64,000 bases of DNA from positions 124,001-188,000 of the forward strand of contig CAVTZF010000020.1 of the NCBI GenBank assembly GCA_963739095.1, read 5' to 3'. The DNA is from JACVRW01 sp963739095. Its GTDB lineage: Bacteria > Actinomycetota > Thermoleophilia > Solirubrobacterales > Thermoleophilaceae. Of this stretch, positions 12,301 to 22,859 are shown piece after piece (the stretch's first letter is position 1; each line of letters starts with the position of its first letter). A model generated the notes under the pieces. That model searched no databases. It saw nothing but the letters and a program-made list of their open reading frames with translations, and was not told the origin of the DNA. A program made the position numbers and the translations under genes.

Positions 12301-14149
12301 GCCCGAAGTCGTAGATCCAGACGCCCTCGGCGTCGCGCGGCTTGACGGCGTAGGGGCGCTCGTCGGCGACCTGCACGCCCATGTTCTCGAACAGAGGCAG
12401 CACGTCCGACAGCGCCACGGGGCGGCCCGAGCGGTACAGCTTCGCGCGCAGCACGCCCGGGGCCGCCTCGAGCGGCCGGTAGAGGCTGATCTCGAGGCCG
12501 CCGTGGTCGGGCAGCTCCTCTATGTGGCGGAGGTCCGCGAGCGCCGAGCGCGCCACCCAGTCGGCCCGGTACGCGGTCGGGAAGGCGTCGCCGTAGCGGC
12601 GGAACAGCTTCTTGCCGCGCTCCTCGCCCTGGTCCTCGATGAGCGCCTGCTCGAAGTCGTCGACCCACGAGCGCGTTGCCGCGATCAGCATCAGCTCGAC
12701 CGTGCGGGTGTCGACGTTCGGCCGCCGGCCCGGCTCGGTGTAGGCCATGTAGTGGAGCCGCACCAGCACCGACTCCGAGATGCGCGTCGTGTAGTCGAGG
12801 CTCTTCGCGTCGGTCACGTCGCGCAGGATCGCCTCGATGCGGCGCCGGTTCTCGGTGTTGAAGCGGTCGCGCGGCACGAACACGAGGCAGGAGTAGAAGC
12901 GCCCGAAGCGGTCGCGCCTGACGAACAGCCGCAGCCGCTGGCGCTCGCCGAGATGCAGGATCCCCATCGCCGTCTCGAAGAGCTCGTCGGGGGACACCTG
13001 GATCAGCTCGTCGCGCGGGTGGGCCTCGAGGATCTCGATCAGCGCCTTCTCGTTGTGGCTCCCGTGCGGGAACGCGGCGCGGGCGAGCACGGTGCGCACC
13101 TTGCGGCGCAGGATCGGGATCTGATCGGAGCGCGACTGGTAGGCCGCGTGCGTGTAGAGGCCGAGAAAGCGGCGCTCGCCGATCACGCGTCCCTGCGGGT
13201 CGAAGCGCTTGACGCCCACGTAGTCGAGGTAGGCGGGCCGATGAACTGTGGAGCGTGAGTTCGCCTTGGTCAGGTTGAGCAGGTGCGGCTCGAGCGCCAG
13301 CTCGCGAACCTCGGGCGGCAGCTTGTTGAACGCGCGCGAGCTCGCCTCGCCGCCCGCCTGGCGCAGGATGCCGAGGCCCGAGCCGGGCACCGCGTTGAGG
13401 CGCAACTCGTCCTCCTCGGTCACGAGCTCGTAGTCGCGGTAGCCGAGGAACGTGAAGTTGTGGTCCTCGAGCCATTGGAGGAAGGCGCGTGCCTCCTCGA
13501 TCTCCTCGGGATCGAGGCCGGGCGGCGGCGACTCGCCGAGCTCCGCGGCCAGGCCGAGCGCGCGCTCGCGCATCAGCGGCCAGTCGTCGACGGCCGCGCC
13601 GACCTCGCCGATCACACGCACCAGCTCGCCGCGCAGCTCCTCGAGCCGCGCCGGGTCGGTCTGGCGGTCCACCTCGGCGTGGATGACCGACTCGCCGATC
13701 GCGTCCTCTTCGTTGGCGCCGCGCTCGAGCACCTCGACCAGCTCTCCGTCCGAATCGCGGCGGACGTGCATCACCGGGTGGATGATCTGATGGACGCCGA
13801 AGCCTTGGCGGTTCAGCTCCATCGAGATCGAGTCGATCAGGAACGGCTTGTCGTCGGTCACGATCTCGACGGCGGTGTGCGTCGAGCTCCAGCCGTGCGT
13901 CTCGAACACGGGGTTGTAGACGCGCACCTTGGGCTCGCCGGGCCGGCGGCTGCGCGCGAAGCCGAGCTGGCCGACGGCCAGCCCGTAGAGGTCGAGGGCG
14001 TCGCGGTCGACGATGTCGTCGGGCGCCACCCAGCGGTAGAACTGCCGGATGAAGGCCTCCGCGTCCGCTGCGCCGTTGTCAGCCAGAAGCTCGCGGACGC
14101 GCGAGCAAACCTCTTCTATCAGCGTTTCGTCGGTGTCCTTGACACTCAC
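9302..14149 (-). CDS. gdhB: NAD-specific glutamate dehydrogenase, large (GDH2/Bac_GDH) type
   Basis: Oxidative deamination of glutamate to 2-oxoglutarate with NAD. At 1615 residues it is the 180-kDa class known from Streptomyces, Pseudomonas and Caulobacter. The N-terminal third holds ACT-like regulatory segments. The catalytic core is at about residues 740-1240 and contains GGLRWSDRREDFRTEVLGLMKAQ-type sequence, VPVGAKGGFVVKQ, FWLGDAFASGGSSGYDHK and VVGVGDMSGDVFGNG (dinucleotide binding). The helical C-terminal domain is complete. I chose GTG 14149 because AAGGAG lies six bases upstream; longer versions lack family similarity. The whole 4.8-kb frame is intact, unlike several neighbours. It is divergent from the SDR gene over 77 bases. 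Confidence 0.95.
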   Translation of the reverse strand: MSVKDTDETLIEEVCSRVRELLADNGAADAEAFIRQFYRWVAPDDIVDRDALDLYGLAVGQLGFARSRRPGEPKVRVYNPVFETHGWSSTHTAVEIVTDDKPFLIDSISMELNRQGFGVHQIIHPVMHVRRDSDGELVEVLERGANEEDAIGESVIHAEVDRQTDPARLEELRGELVRVIGEVGAAVDDWPLMRERALGLAAELGESPPPGLDPEEIEEARAFLQWLEDHNFTFLGYRDYELVTEEDELRLNAVPGSGLGILRQAGGEASSRAFNKLPPEVRELALEPHLLNLTKANSRSTVHRPAYLDYVGVKRFDPQGRVIGERRFLGLYTHAAYQSRSDQIPILRRKVRTVLARAAFPHGSHNEKALIEILEAHPRDELIQVSPDELFETAMGILHLGERQRLRLFVRRDRFGRFYSCLVFVPRDRFNTENRRRIEAILRDVTDAKSLDYTTRISESVLVRLHYMAYTEPGRRPNVDTRTVELMLIAATRSWVDDFEQALIEDQGEERGKKLFRRYGDAFPTAYRADWVARSALADLRHIEELPDHGGLEISLYRPLEAAPGVLRAKLYRSGRPVALSDVLPLFENMGVQVADERPYAVKPRDAEGVWIYDFGLVRRGDTDPDAAGVRERFREAFIKTWRGEVEDDGYNRLVLGAGLSWRQVTVLRAVARYLRQTGSTFSDRYVEQVLVAHPQVAGMLIDLFRARFDPDEADGATAETIAGRIEEAIDAVESLDQDQILRRFLAVVRSMLRTNFFQRTEHGGAEPKPYVSFKLDPSELDWLPDPRPAFEIFVYSPRTEGVHLRGGMVARGGLRWSDRREDFRTEVLGLMKAQMVKNAVIVPVGAKGGFVVKQPPESGDREEVQEEVLECYRTFIRGLLDLTDNIVGGIVTPPPRVVRYDGDDPYLVVAADKGTASFSDTANRVAGEYGFWLGDAFASGGSSGYDHKEMGITAAGAWESVKRHFRELGRNVSSEPFTVVGVGDMSGDVFGNGMLLSPEIRLIGAFNHREIFIDPDPDPEVSWAERKRLFELPRSSWSDYDSSLISTGGGVWPRTAKVIELSDEAREALGVERSKLAPNDLIRALLKAPADLFWNGGIGTYVKASSETHADAGDKTNDSLRVDATELRCRVVGEGGNLGVTQRGRIEYALGGGRINTDAIDNSGGVDCSDREVNIKILLDAVVDAGDMTVKQRDALLVDMTETVADLVLKDNYEQSETLSMSEAQAASMLDVHQRFIRALEQHAKLDPRLEALPDDEEIAERARERRGLTRPELAVLLAYSKVFLYAELLDSDVPEDPYLSDELERYFPPPLPERFPEPMDTHRLHREIIATQVVNNVLHGGGTTFAFRLNEETGSPPSEIARAYAVAREVFDMRPQWHAIEALDNEVRADVQTAMLLEGRRLIERGSRWLLRNRRAPMDIASTVERYRPGAAALYERMSELLDPDDLEPLARRIDELRTAGVPEELATRIAGLPHMYAALDVVEVADDSGLDVQAVAAVHFRLGSRLGLHWVHESIVALPREDRWQAMARAALRDDLYTIHRELTAEVLRAGPRLERPEERVAGWMEAHRDSGRCMQTLADIAAGRTFDITTLSVAVREVRELLEAARQDEAA

Positions 14150-14226
14150 CGAGCTCCTTCCAGTGGAGTCACTATCGAGTCTATGCCCGCGCAGGCCGCC
14201 GGCAAGCGATTGAATTCCCTCTTGCG

Positions 14227-15156
14227 ATGAGCGCCCAGTGGACTGCGTCGGACATTCCGGACCAGAGCGGTCGCGTTGCGATCGTGACAGGTGCAAACAG
14301 CGGGCTCGGTCTCGTGACCGCGCGCGAGCTCGCGCGCGCGGGCGCGCGCGTGGTCATGGCGTGCCGCGACGAGGAGAAGGGGAGGGAGGCGGTGCGCGCC
14401 GTAGAGGTGCGCGCGCCCGGCTCCACGGTCGAGCTCGAGGCGCTCGACCTGGCCAGCCTCGACTCCGTCCGCTCGTTCGCGGCGCGGGTGCGTGAGCGCC
14501 ACCCGGGAATCGACCTGCTGATCAACAACGCCGGCGTGATGGCGACGCCGCGGCGCGAGACGGCGGACGGCTTCGAGCTCCAGTTCGGCACCAACCACCT
14601 CGGCCACTTCGCGCTTACCGGGCTGCTGCTCGACACGCTCGAGGGCCATGAGGACGCGCGTGTGGTGACGCTGTCGAGCGGTGCACACCGCGGCGGGCGG
14701 ATCGCATTCCAGAACCTCGGCGGCGAGCGCCGCTACTTCCGCTGGTCTTCCTACTCACAGTCGAAGCTCGCGAACCTGCTGTTCGCGCTCGAGCTCGACC
14801 GGCGTCTGCGCGCGGCCGGATCCACCGTCAAGTCGCTGGCCGCGCACCCCGGCTGGTCCGCGACGAACCTGCAGACGAGCGGGCCGCCGAAGCTCGACGC
14901 CTTCTTCATGGCGCCCGTGAACAGGTTCTATGCGCAGAACGCGGAGATGGGCGCGCTGCCGACACTCTTTGCGGCCACCGAACCGGGACTCGAAGGTGGC
15001 CTCTACATCGGTCCCGACGGCCTCGGGGAGATGCGTGGCCACCCGACCCGGGTATCACCCAGCAAGGCCGCTCGCGACGAGTCGGTGGCACGCATGCTTT
15101 GGGAAGTCTCCGAGGAAATGACGGGGGTGAAGATCGCGCCCGCCGTGCCGGCGTGA
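14227..15156 (+). CDS. SDR-family oxidoreductase (retinol-dehydrogenase-like)
   Basis: A 309-residue classical short-chain dehydrogenase. The cofactor motif is TGANSGLG (residues about 21-28). DLASLDSVRSF precedes LLINNAGVM, the catalytic serine is in VTLSSGAHR and the catalytic pair is YSQSK. The NHLGHFAL segment is typical of the retinol-dehydrogenase/WW-oxidoreductase-like subgroup. Substrate unknown. The VOC gene starts eight bases downstream, so the two are probably cotranscribed. Confidence 0.9.
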   Translation: MSAQWTASDIPDQSGRVAIVTGANSGLGLVTARELARAGARVVMACRDEEKGREAVRAVEVRAPGSTVELEALDLASLDSVRSFAARVRERHPGIDLLINNAGVMATPRRETADGFELQFGTNHLGHFALTGLLLDTLEGHEDARVVTLSSGAHRGGRIAFQNLGGERRYFRWSSYSQSKLANLLFALELDRRLRAAGSTVKSLAAHPGWSATNLQTSGPPKLDAFFMAPVNRFYAQNAEMGALPTLFAATEPGLEGGLYIGPDGLGEMRGHPTRVSPSKAARDESVARMLWEVSEEMTGVKIAPAVPA

Positions 15157-15163
15157 GCTTCCC

Positions 15164-15508
15164 ATGCGCCTGAACCATGTCGCCCTGACCGTGAGTGATC
15201 GCGAGCGCTCCGCTGCCTTCTACGCCGAGCACTTCGGGCTGACGGAGCGCGTGCACGACGACGAGCATCTGTTGATGCTCGGCTCCACGGATGGCGCCCT
15301 GCTCGCCCTGTGGGAGGGCACGCCACCGGCCGAGCTCCCGCGCACGAACCATTTCGGCTTCCAGCTCGACAGCGCGGAGGAGGTGCGAGCCGCACGCGAA
15401 CGGCTGCGCACGGCGGGCGTCCCTGAGACCGAGTGGGAGGGGTCGGGCACGGTGCGGGTGCAGGTTTCGGACCCGGATGGCTACCGCGTCGAGTTCTATG
15501 CCTTCTGA
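15164..15508 (+). CDS. VOC/glyoxalase-fold protein
   Basis: A 114-residue single-domain vicinal-oxygen-chelate protein. It begins MRLNHVALTVSDRERSAAFY, has the central FGFQLDSAEEV and ends with VQVSDPDGYRVEFYAF, the usual site of the last metal-ligand Glu. Members include glyoxalases, dioxygenases and antibiotic-binding proteins. Nothing in the sequence decides between these. It follows the SDR gene by seven bases and converges on selB. Confidence 0.85.
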   Translation: MRLNHVALTVSDRERSAAFYAEHFGLTERVHDDEHLLMLGSTDGALLALWEGTPPAELPRTNHFGFQLDSAEEVRAARERLRTAGVPETEWEGSGTVRVQVSDPDGYRVEFYAF

Positions 15509-15520
15509 CCCTTCGCTGCG

Positions 15521-16978
15521 TCAGGAGGCATGCCGGCGCCGCAGGATGCGGCGGTCGTCGGGGAGCCGGAGCGTGACGCGTTCGGAGTCGAGCGTCTCGA
15601 GCAGCGCTTGTGCGTAGCGGCGCGAGGTGCCCAGCTCGTCGCGGAGTCGTGCGAGTGTGATCGACCCCTCCGCCGCGATGATGGTCGCGACTCGGTCGCG
15701 GAGCGCGTCGAGCACTTCGCGATGGATGTGCATCGTCTGGTCAAGCCGCACGGCGCGGCCGGCGGCCCGCAGCTCGGCCAGCGCCGCCTCCGCGCCCTCG
15801 CCGAGCTCGGTGTCGCGCGGCGGGCGGTCGGCGGCCTCGCGCAGCGTCCGTTCGAGCACGAGCGCGGTCTCCGAGAGCGGGCGTGGCTCCGGCCGCGGGG
15901 GCGCCGCGGCGGGCGCCGGCTGCTCGGGTCGCTCGGGCCGGCGCGTCCGTCTCGCCACCGGATCGAGGACGACGCCGCCGCCGAGCGTGCCGGGCGGGGA
16001 GATCGAGCGCACCACGAAGCGGTCGCCGGTGCGGGCGATCAGGGGACGCTCGCAGCGCAGCTGCCAGCGTCCCGGCTCGCGAGCGGCGACGCGCGCAGGC
16101 GTCTCGCGCGTGCCATGGTGGATCTGCACGCGGCGCGGGACGTCCGCGTCGCCGAGCTCGAGCGCGACATCGAGGATCCATGCGGGTTGCAGCCCCGCGT
16201 CCTCGTTCGTCACGACGTCTCCCCGGCCGATGGCGTCGACGCGAACTCCGGCGAGATTCACCGCGACACGCTGCCCGGCCATCGCCCGCTCGACGGCGGC
16301 GTCGTGCACCTGGGCGCTGCGGACCCTGGCGCGCCGCCCGGACGGCAACAAGGTGACTCGGTCGCCGGCGCCGAGCGAACCCGACCACAGCGTCCCGGTG
16401 ACCACGGTGCCGGCGCCGTGGATCGTGAACGAGCGATCTACGTGGAGCACGGCCGGCCCGTCGTGCGGTCGCACATCGGGCAAACCGCGGCGACCTGCCC
16501 GATCGCCGCGCGGACCTGCTCGATGCCCGTGCCGCTGTGGACTGGAGCAGTCGACGATCGGCACGGCCTCGCCGACCAGCGCGCGCGCCTGCTCCCGCGC
16601 CCGCGCAGAGTCAGCGAGGTCGGTCTTCGTCACGGCCACGACACCCGCGCGAACGCCGAGCGCGCGCAGCACGGCCGCGTGCTCGACCGTTTGCGGCATC
16701 ACCCCGTCGTCGGCGGCCACGACCAGCAGGAAGAGGTCGACGCCGGTTGCTCCGGCCACCATCGTGCGCACGAAGCGCTCGTGGCCCGGGACGTCGACGA
16801 GCGACAGCAGCCGGCCGCCAGCGTCGAGCTGAGCGAAGCCCAGGTCGATCGACAGGCCGCGGGCCTGCTCCTCCGGCAGCCGATCGGTGTCGCGTCCGGT
16901 GAGGGCGCGGACGAGCGCCGTCTTGCCGTGGTCGATGTGCCCCGCGGTGCCGACCGTGAGCGGCCTGTCGCCGCTCAC
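15521..16978 (-). CDS. selB: Selenocysteine-specific translation elongation factor SelB
   Basis: GTPase that delivers Sec-tRNA-Sec to UGA codons by binding the SECIS hairpin. Motifs are G1 GHIDHGKT, the switch I region DLGFAQLD, G3 DVPGHERFV and G4 TKTD, then an EF-Tu-like beta-barrel (VDRSFTIHGAGTVVTGTLW) and a C-terminal winged-helix segment (ITLARLRDELGTSRRYAQ). At 485 residues it is shorter than most SelBs, with fewer winged helices visible. The start is GTG 16978; upstream extensions run into the tRNA gene. Residues encoded by about 16478-16546 (PQRHGHRAGPRGDRAGRR) do not look like SelB. Reading one base over gives VHSGTGIEQVRAAIGQVAA, so a compensating pair of one-base indels is likely. 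It is directly downstream of selC. Confidence 0.9.
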   Translation of the reverse strand: MSGDRPLTVGTAGHIDHGKTALVRALTGRDTDRLPEEQARGLSIDLGFAQLDAGGRLLSLVDVPGHERFVRTMVAGATGVDLFLLVVAADDGVMPQTVEHAAVLRALGVRAGVVAVTKTDLADSARAREQARALVGEAVPIVDCSSPQRHGHRAGPRGDRAGRRGLPDVRPHDGPAVLHVDRSFTIHGAGTVVTGTLWSGSLGAGDRVTLLPSGRRARVRSAQVHDAAVERAMAGQRVAVNLAGVRVDAIGRGDVVTNEDAGLQPAWILDVALELGDADVPRRVQIHHGTRETPARVAAREPGRWQLRCERPLIARTGDRFVVRSISPPGTLGGGVVLDPVARRTRRPERPEQPAPAAAPPRPEPRPLSETALVLERTLREAADRPPRDTELGEGAEAALAELRAAGRAVRLDQTMHIHREVLDALRDRVATIIAAEGSITLARLRDELGTSRRYAQALLETLDSERVTLRLPDDRRILRRRHAS

Positions 16979-17000
16979 GGTCCGACGGGTGTCCGCGGGA

Positions 17001-17093
17001 CGGAGCGGCGAAGGAGTCGAACCTTCCCACCGCGGGGTTGCCGCGGCTCCCCGGCTTTGAAGGCCGGTTGGACCACCGGGCCCGGGCCGCTCC
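17001..17093 (-). tRNA. selC: tRNA-Sec (anticodon UCA)
   Basis: Selenocysteine tRNA read from the minus strand. The acceptor stem has eight pairs (GGAGCGGC with GCCGCTCC). The anticodon stem CCGGC/GCCGG encloses loop CTTCAAA with anticodon TCA (complement of 17058-17060). A long variable arm has stem CCGCGG/CCGCGG, and the T arm is GAAGG-TTCGACT-CCTTC. The 8+5 acceptor/T-arm arrangement, long extra arm and UCA anticodon are diagnostic for bacterial tRNA-Sec. The discriminator base is G, and CCA is not encoded. It sits between selD and selB on the same strand, probably on the same transcript. Confidence 0.96.
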
Positions 17094-17098
17094 ACGTC

Positions 17099-18123
17099 TC
17101 AGGCAGAGGATTCACTACTCACGCTGATGCTGCCGGGACGACCCTCGACCAGCCGCCCCACGGCGGCGCCGGGGATGTCCGCGGCGCGCTCAGCCGCCAC
17201 CGCGACCAGCAGGCCGCCCGACGTGGTTGCGTCGCACACCAGCCGGCGGCGCCATTCCTCCACGTCGGAGGCGAACCGCGTGAACGTCTCGGCGTGCTCG
17301 CGGTTGCGGCGGCTGCCGCCGGACACCGAGTCGTCGCCCCGAAGCAACCCCTCGACGCCGTCGATGGCGGGGACCGCCTCGGCGTAGACCTCGGCCGCCA
17401 GGCCGCTCGCGGCGGTCAGCTCGCGCAGGTGCCCGAGCAGGCCGAAGCCGGTCACGTCGGTCAGCGCGTGCGCGCCCGCGTCTTGCGCGGCACGCGGCGG
17501 CATCCGCATTCAGCGTCGTCATCGTCGCGACGGCGGGCGCGAGCAGGCCGTCGCCGTGTCCGCGCTTGAGCGCGGTCGAGATCGCGCCCACGCCAAGCGG
17601 CTTGGTCAGCACGAGCACGTCACCGGCTTCGTCCACCGGCGTTGCTGAGCACACGCTCAGGGTCGACCACTCCCGTGACGGCGAGGCCGTACTTCGGCTC
17701 GGGATCGTCGATCGAATGGCCGCCCACAACGAGCGCACCGGCCGCGCGCACGACATCGCCACCCCCGCGCAGGATCTCCGCGAGCACCTCGGGACCCAGC
17801 CGCTCGAGCGGGAACGCGACCAGGTTCAGCGCGCTCAACGGCTCCGCGCCCATGGCGTAGATGTCGGACAGCGCATTGGCCGCCGCGATGCGACCGAAGT
17901 CATACGGGTCGTCGACGATCGGCGTGAAGAAGTCGACCGTCTGCACGAGCGCGAGGTCGTCGCGCACGCGCACGACCCCGGCGTCGTCGGCCGTCGCGCT
18001 CCCGACCAGCAGGCGCGGATCGTCGACCGCGGGCAGCGCCCGCACGATCGGCCCGATGTCGGCGGCCGACAGCTTGCAGCCGCAGCCGGCGCCGTGCGAC
18101 AGCGAGGTGAGCGGGATCGTCAT
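17099..18123 (-). CDS. selD: Selenide, water dikinase SelD (two frame breaks)
   Basis: Makes selenophosphate, the selenium donor for Sec-tRNA, from selenide and ATP. The N-terminal part has the glycine/cysteine loop SHGAGCGCKLS (Cys form, not Sec), then VQTVDFFTPIVDDPYDFGRIAAANALSDIYAMG. The middle has DVLVLTKPLGVGAI and the C-terminal part has HALTDVTGFGLLGHLREL. These three parts lie in three frames. The breaks are near 17626-17635 and 17482-17497. The total length of 1025 bases equals 341 codons plus two, which fits one extra base at each site. Restored, it is an ordinary SelD of about 340 residues. Its ATG overlaps the 3' end of fdhD. As written it would not make a functional protein. Confidence 0.85.
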
Positions 18124-18905
18124 CCCATCGCACGCGCTCCGCGCCGGTGTACACGTTGACGTTCCCTCGGCGGGCGAACCCTGCGAGCGTCATGTCTGCG
18201 ATCGGCCGCCAGGCTCACCGCGAGCGAGCTCGGCGCGCCCACGCCGACGAGAATCGGCGCTCCCGCCACGGCCGCCTTCTGGACGAGCTCGAACGACAGC
18301 CTGCCGCTGACGCACAGGATCCGCCCGTGCAGCGGCAGGGCGCCGTCAAGGAGCGCCCGCCCGACGACCTTGTCCATGGCGTTGTGGCGCCCGACGTCCT
18401 CGCGGACCCAGAGCAGCGCGCCGTCGGGTCCGAACAAGCCCGTCGCGTGCAGCCCGCCGGTGCGTTCGAACGTCGGCTGGCGCAGCCGGTCGGGCAGCGA
18501 GGCGAGCAGCGCGCGGTCGATCTCCGGCCCGGGCGCTGCGGGCTCCGAGTGCACGGCGACCTCCTCGAGCGCGCCCTTGCCGCAAACGCCACACGACGAG
18601 GTCGTGTAGAAGTTGCGCGCGCCCGGGTCGCGCGACATCGGCCCCTCGACCTCGATCGTGTTCGCCGCCAGGTCGGCGGTCAACCCGGCGCGGCGCGGCT
18701 CGTCGATCAGTCCTTCCGTGAACAGGAAGCCCAGCGCGAGCTCCTCGTCATGGCCGGGCGTGCGCATGGTCACCGCAAGCGGCGCGCCGTCGACGCGGAT
18801 CTCGAGCGGCTCCTCAACCGCCACGAGGTCCTTCTCGCCGTCCCGCACGACACTCGTCCACATGCCGTGGGCGAGCTCGCTGGAGGTGTCTCGGGCGGTC
18901 GTCAT
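18120..18905 (-). CDS. fdhD: Formate dehydrogenase accessory sulfurtransferase FdhD
   Basis: Transfers sulfur to the molybdenum cofactor of formate dehydrogenases. The 261-residue frame shows VEEPLEIRVDG, TMRTPGHDEELALGFLFTEG, the CGVCGKG cysteine motif, VREDVGRHNAMDKVVG and VSGRLSFELVQKAAVAG. The ATG at 18905 gives the family-typical start, and longer versions run into the fdh control region. Near 18191-18207 the frame leaves the family. Shifting one base gives the expected ending MTLAGFARRGNVNVYTG, so another indel is likely close to the end. Gene order fdhD-selD-selC-selB on one strand, divergent from the dehydrogenase it matures, fits its role. Confidence 0.88.
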   Translation of the reverse strand: MTTARDTSSELAHGMWTSVVRDGEKDLVAVEEPLEIRVDGAPLAVTMRTPGHDEELALGFLFTEGLIDEPRRAGLTADLAANTIEVEGPMSRDPGARNFYTTSSCGVCGKGALEEVAVHSEPAAPGPEIDRALLASLPDRLRQPTFERTGGLHATGLFGPDGALLWVREDVGRHNAMDKVVGRALLDGALPLHGRILCVSGRLSFELVQKAAVAGAPILVGVGAPSSLAVSLAADRRHDARRVRPPRERQRVHRRGARAMG

Positions 18906-19038
18906 CGAACCTGCATCACCTATCTCAGCAGACCGGCCCCGCAAGCCCGTGCCGGCGCGGCCGATGGGACGACCGCTACCCCAAGGGGGATTGTTACGCT
19001 GGATGCCCGCCCACTGCGAAGCCCATGAGGGGGACGTT
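18906..19038. promoter_or_regulatory. Divergent control region between fdhD and fdh
   Basis: This 133-base gap must hold the promoters for both arms of the selenocysteine island. On the plus strand TACGCT at 18995-19000 is a -10-like element. Transcription from it would start around 19006 and give a leader of about 30 bases. The leader contains GAGGGGG at about 19027-19033, a Shine-Dalgarno sequence for ATG 19039. No -35 match or palindromic operator stands out. Confidence 0.4.
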
Positions 19039-20996
19039 ATGCCCATGAAGTACGCCCGACTGACTGAGCCACTGGTCCGCGACAACGGCGTCCTGCGTAC
19101 GGCCACCTGGGACGAGGCACTGGACCGTGCTGCATCCGGCTTCCGTCGCGCCGTGGACGCCCACGGGCCCAACACCTACGGGATGCTGAGCTGCTCGAAG
19201 GCGACCAACGAGGTCAACTTCATCGCGCAGAAGTTCACGCGCGTGGCCATCGGCTGCAACAACATCGATTCGTGCAACCGAACTTGACACGCTCCTAGCG
19301 TCGTCGGTCTGGCGACGGTGTTCGGCGCTGGTGGCGGCACCAGCTCATATCAGGAAGTGCAGGACACGGACGTGATCCTGCTGTGGGGCTCCAACGCGCG
19401 CGAGGCGCACCCGATCTTCTTCCACCACGTGTTGAAGGCGATCCACAACGGGGCGCAGATGTACGCCATCGACCCGCGGCGGACGACGACCGCGCAGTGG
19501 GCCGACGCCTGGCTCGGCCTCAACGTGGGCAGCGACGTTGCGCTGGCGAACGGGATGGCGCGCGAGATCATCCACGCGGGGCTGCACAACCGCGAGTTCA
19601 TCCGGCGGGGTACCTCCGGCTTCGAGGCCTACGCGGCCGCGGTCGAGCCATACACGCTCGAGCGGGCGGAGGCGCTCAGCGGGGTTCCCGCAGACGTGAT
19701 CAAGGAGGTCGCGCACACGTACGCGCGTGCCGATCGCGCACAGATCTGCTGGACGCTCGGCATCACCGAGCACCACAACGCGGTCGACAACGTGCTCGCG
19801 CTGATCAACCTCGCTCTGCTGACGGGGCACGTGGGGCGTTACGGCTCCGGGCTGAACCCGCTCCGTGGCCAGAACAACGTGCAGGGCGGCGGCGACATGG
19901 GGGCCATCCCGAACCGGCTTCCGGGCTTCCAGGACATCGAGACCGACCCCGCGGCGCGCGAGAAGTACGAGCGCGCCTGGGGCGTGAAGATCCAGCCGAA
20001 GTACGGCTTGAACATGACCGAGATGTTCGACGCGATCGACCGCGGCGAGCTGACGACGATGTTCGTTCTGGGCGAGAACCCGATCCAATCCGACGCGGAC
20101 GCGACGCATGTGAGGCACCTGTTCGAGAGCCTCGACCATCTCGTCGTGCAGGACATCTTCCGCACTGCTACAGCCGAGCTGGCGGACGTCGTGCTGCCCG
20201 CCTCGGCGAGCTGGTGCGAAGCGGAGGGCACGGTGACCAGCAGCGAGCGGCGCGTGCAGCGCGTGCGCGCGGCCCTCAAGCCGCCCGGCAAGGCGCGCGA
20301 CGACGTCCGCATCATGGTCGACCTCGCGGAGCGCCTCGGTCACAAGTGGAACTACGCCGGATCCGAGGATGTCTGGAACGAGCTGCGTTCGCTTGCCCCC
20401 AACCACGCCGGGATGAGCTACAGGCGACTCGAGGAGCTCGGCGGCATCCAGTGGCCGTGCTTCAGCGAGGACACGCTCGAGCCGACCTTCCTGCATGGAC
20501 GACTGTGGAAGGAGCCACTCGAGGGCCCGCCGGCCGTCTTCCACGCGGTTGAGGACTCCCCGCCGATCGAGGAGCTCTCGGACGAGTTTCCGCTCCGGCT
20601 CACGACCGGCCGCCGGCTGGATTCGTTCAACACGGGCGTGCAGACCGGCGGCTTCACGTCGCCGCTCCGGCGCGGCGAGGAGCTCGAGTTGTCGACCGCC
20701 GACGCGGAGCAGCTCGGCGTGTCGAACGGCGAGCGCGTGCGCGTCTCGTCGGCCCGCGGCAGCGTGATCGCGCCCGTGCGGATCGAGCCGTCGCTCCGCC
20801 CGGGGCTGGCGTTCATGACGCTGCACTTCCCCGACGAGGTAATGACGAACGTCCTGACGATCAACGCGACCGACCCGAAGTCCGGCACGGCGGAGTTCAA
20901 GGCCACCGCCATCCGCGTCGACCGGATCGGCGACGGCGACCACGGCGCAGAGGAGGTGGCGGCCGCAGGCCTGTCTGCGGAGCAGCCGCCCACCTG

Positions 20997-20997
<1 letters not shown>
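19039..20997 (+). CDS. fdhA: Formate dehydrogenase catalytic subunit, selenocysteine-containing, lacking its N-terminal Fe4S domain
   Basis: Molybdopterin oxidoreductase that oxidises formate to CO2. Translation reads through UGA at 19285-19287 as Sec83 in the motif SCNRT-Sec-HAPSVVGL, the equivalent of the active-site Sec/Cys of FdhF-type enzymes. Stop-free family sequence continues to 20997. Later motifs include LGITEHHNAVDN, NNVQGGGDMGAIPNRLPGFQ, FVLGENP and the C-terminal molydop_binding domain (TTGRRLDSFNTG, ARGSVIAPVRIEPSLRPG). With Sec it is 652 residues. The usual N-terminal 4Fe-4S domain is absent: the protein begins YARLTEPLVRDNG, exactly where that domain normally ends. The domain is found in the gene at 22856. 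ATG 19039 has a good ribosome site. It overlaps the next gene by one base. Confidence 0.93.
19285..19330 (+). promoter_or_regulatory. UGA selenocysteine codon and SECIS-like hairpin
   Basis: TGA at 19285-19287 is followed by a stem of CGTCG (19299-19303) with CGACG (19313-19317). Its nine-base apical loop TCGGTCTGG contains GGTC at 19306-19309. A GGUC/GGU-bearing loop about 16-20 bases after UGA is the known bacterial SECIS form recognised by SelB. The UGA lies in the conserved active-site position of formate dehydrogenase, so it is decoding rather than termination. Confidence 0.88.

Positions 20998-22855
<1,858 letters not shown>

Positions 22856-22859
<4 letters not shown>

Noticed and set aside
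19285..19287. TGA in the formate dehydrogenase as a nonsense mutation
   Set aside because: It occupies the active-site Sec position, has a SECIS-like hairpin after it, and the full Sec machinery is encoded alongside.
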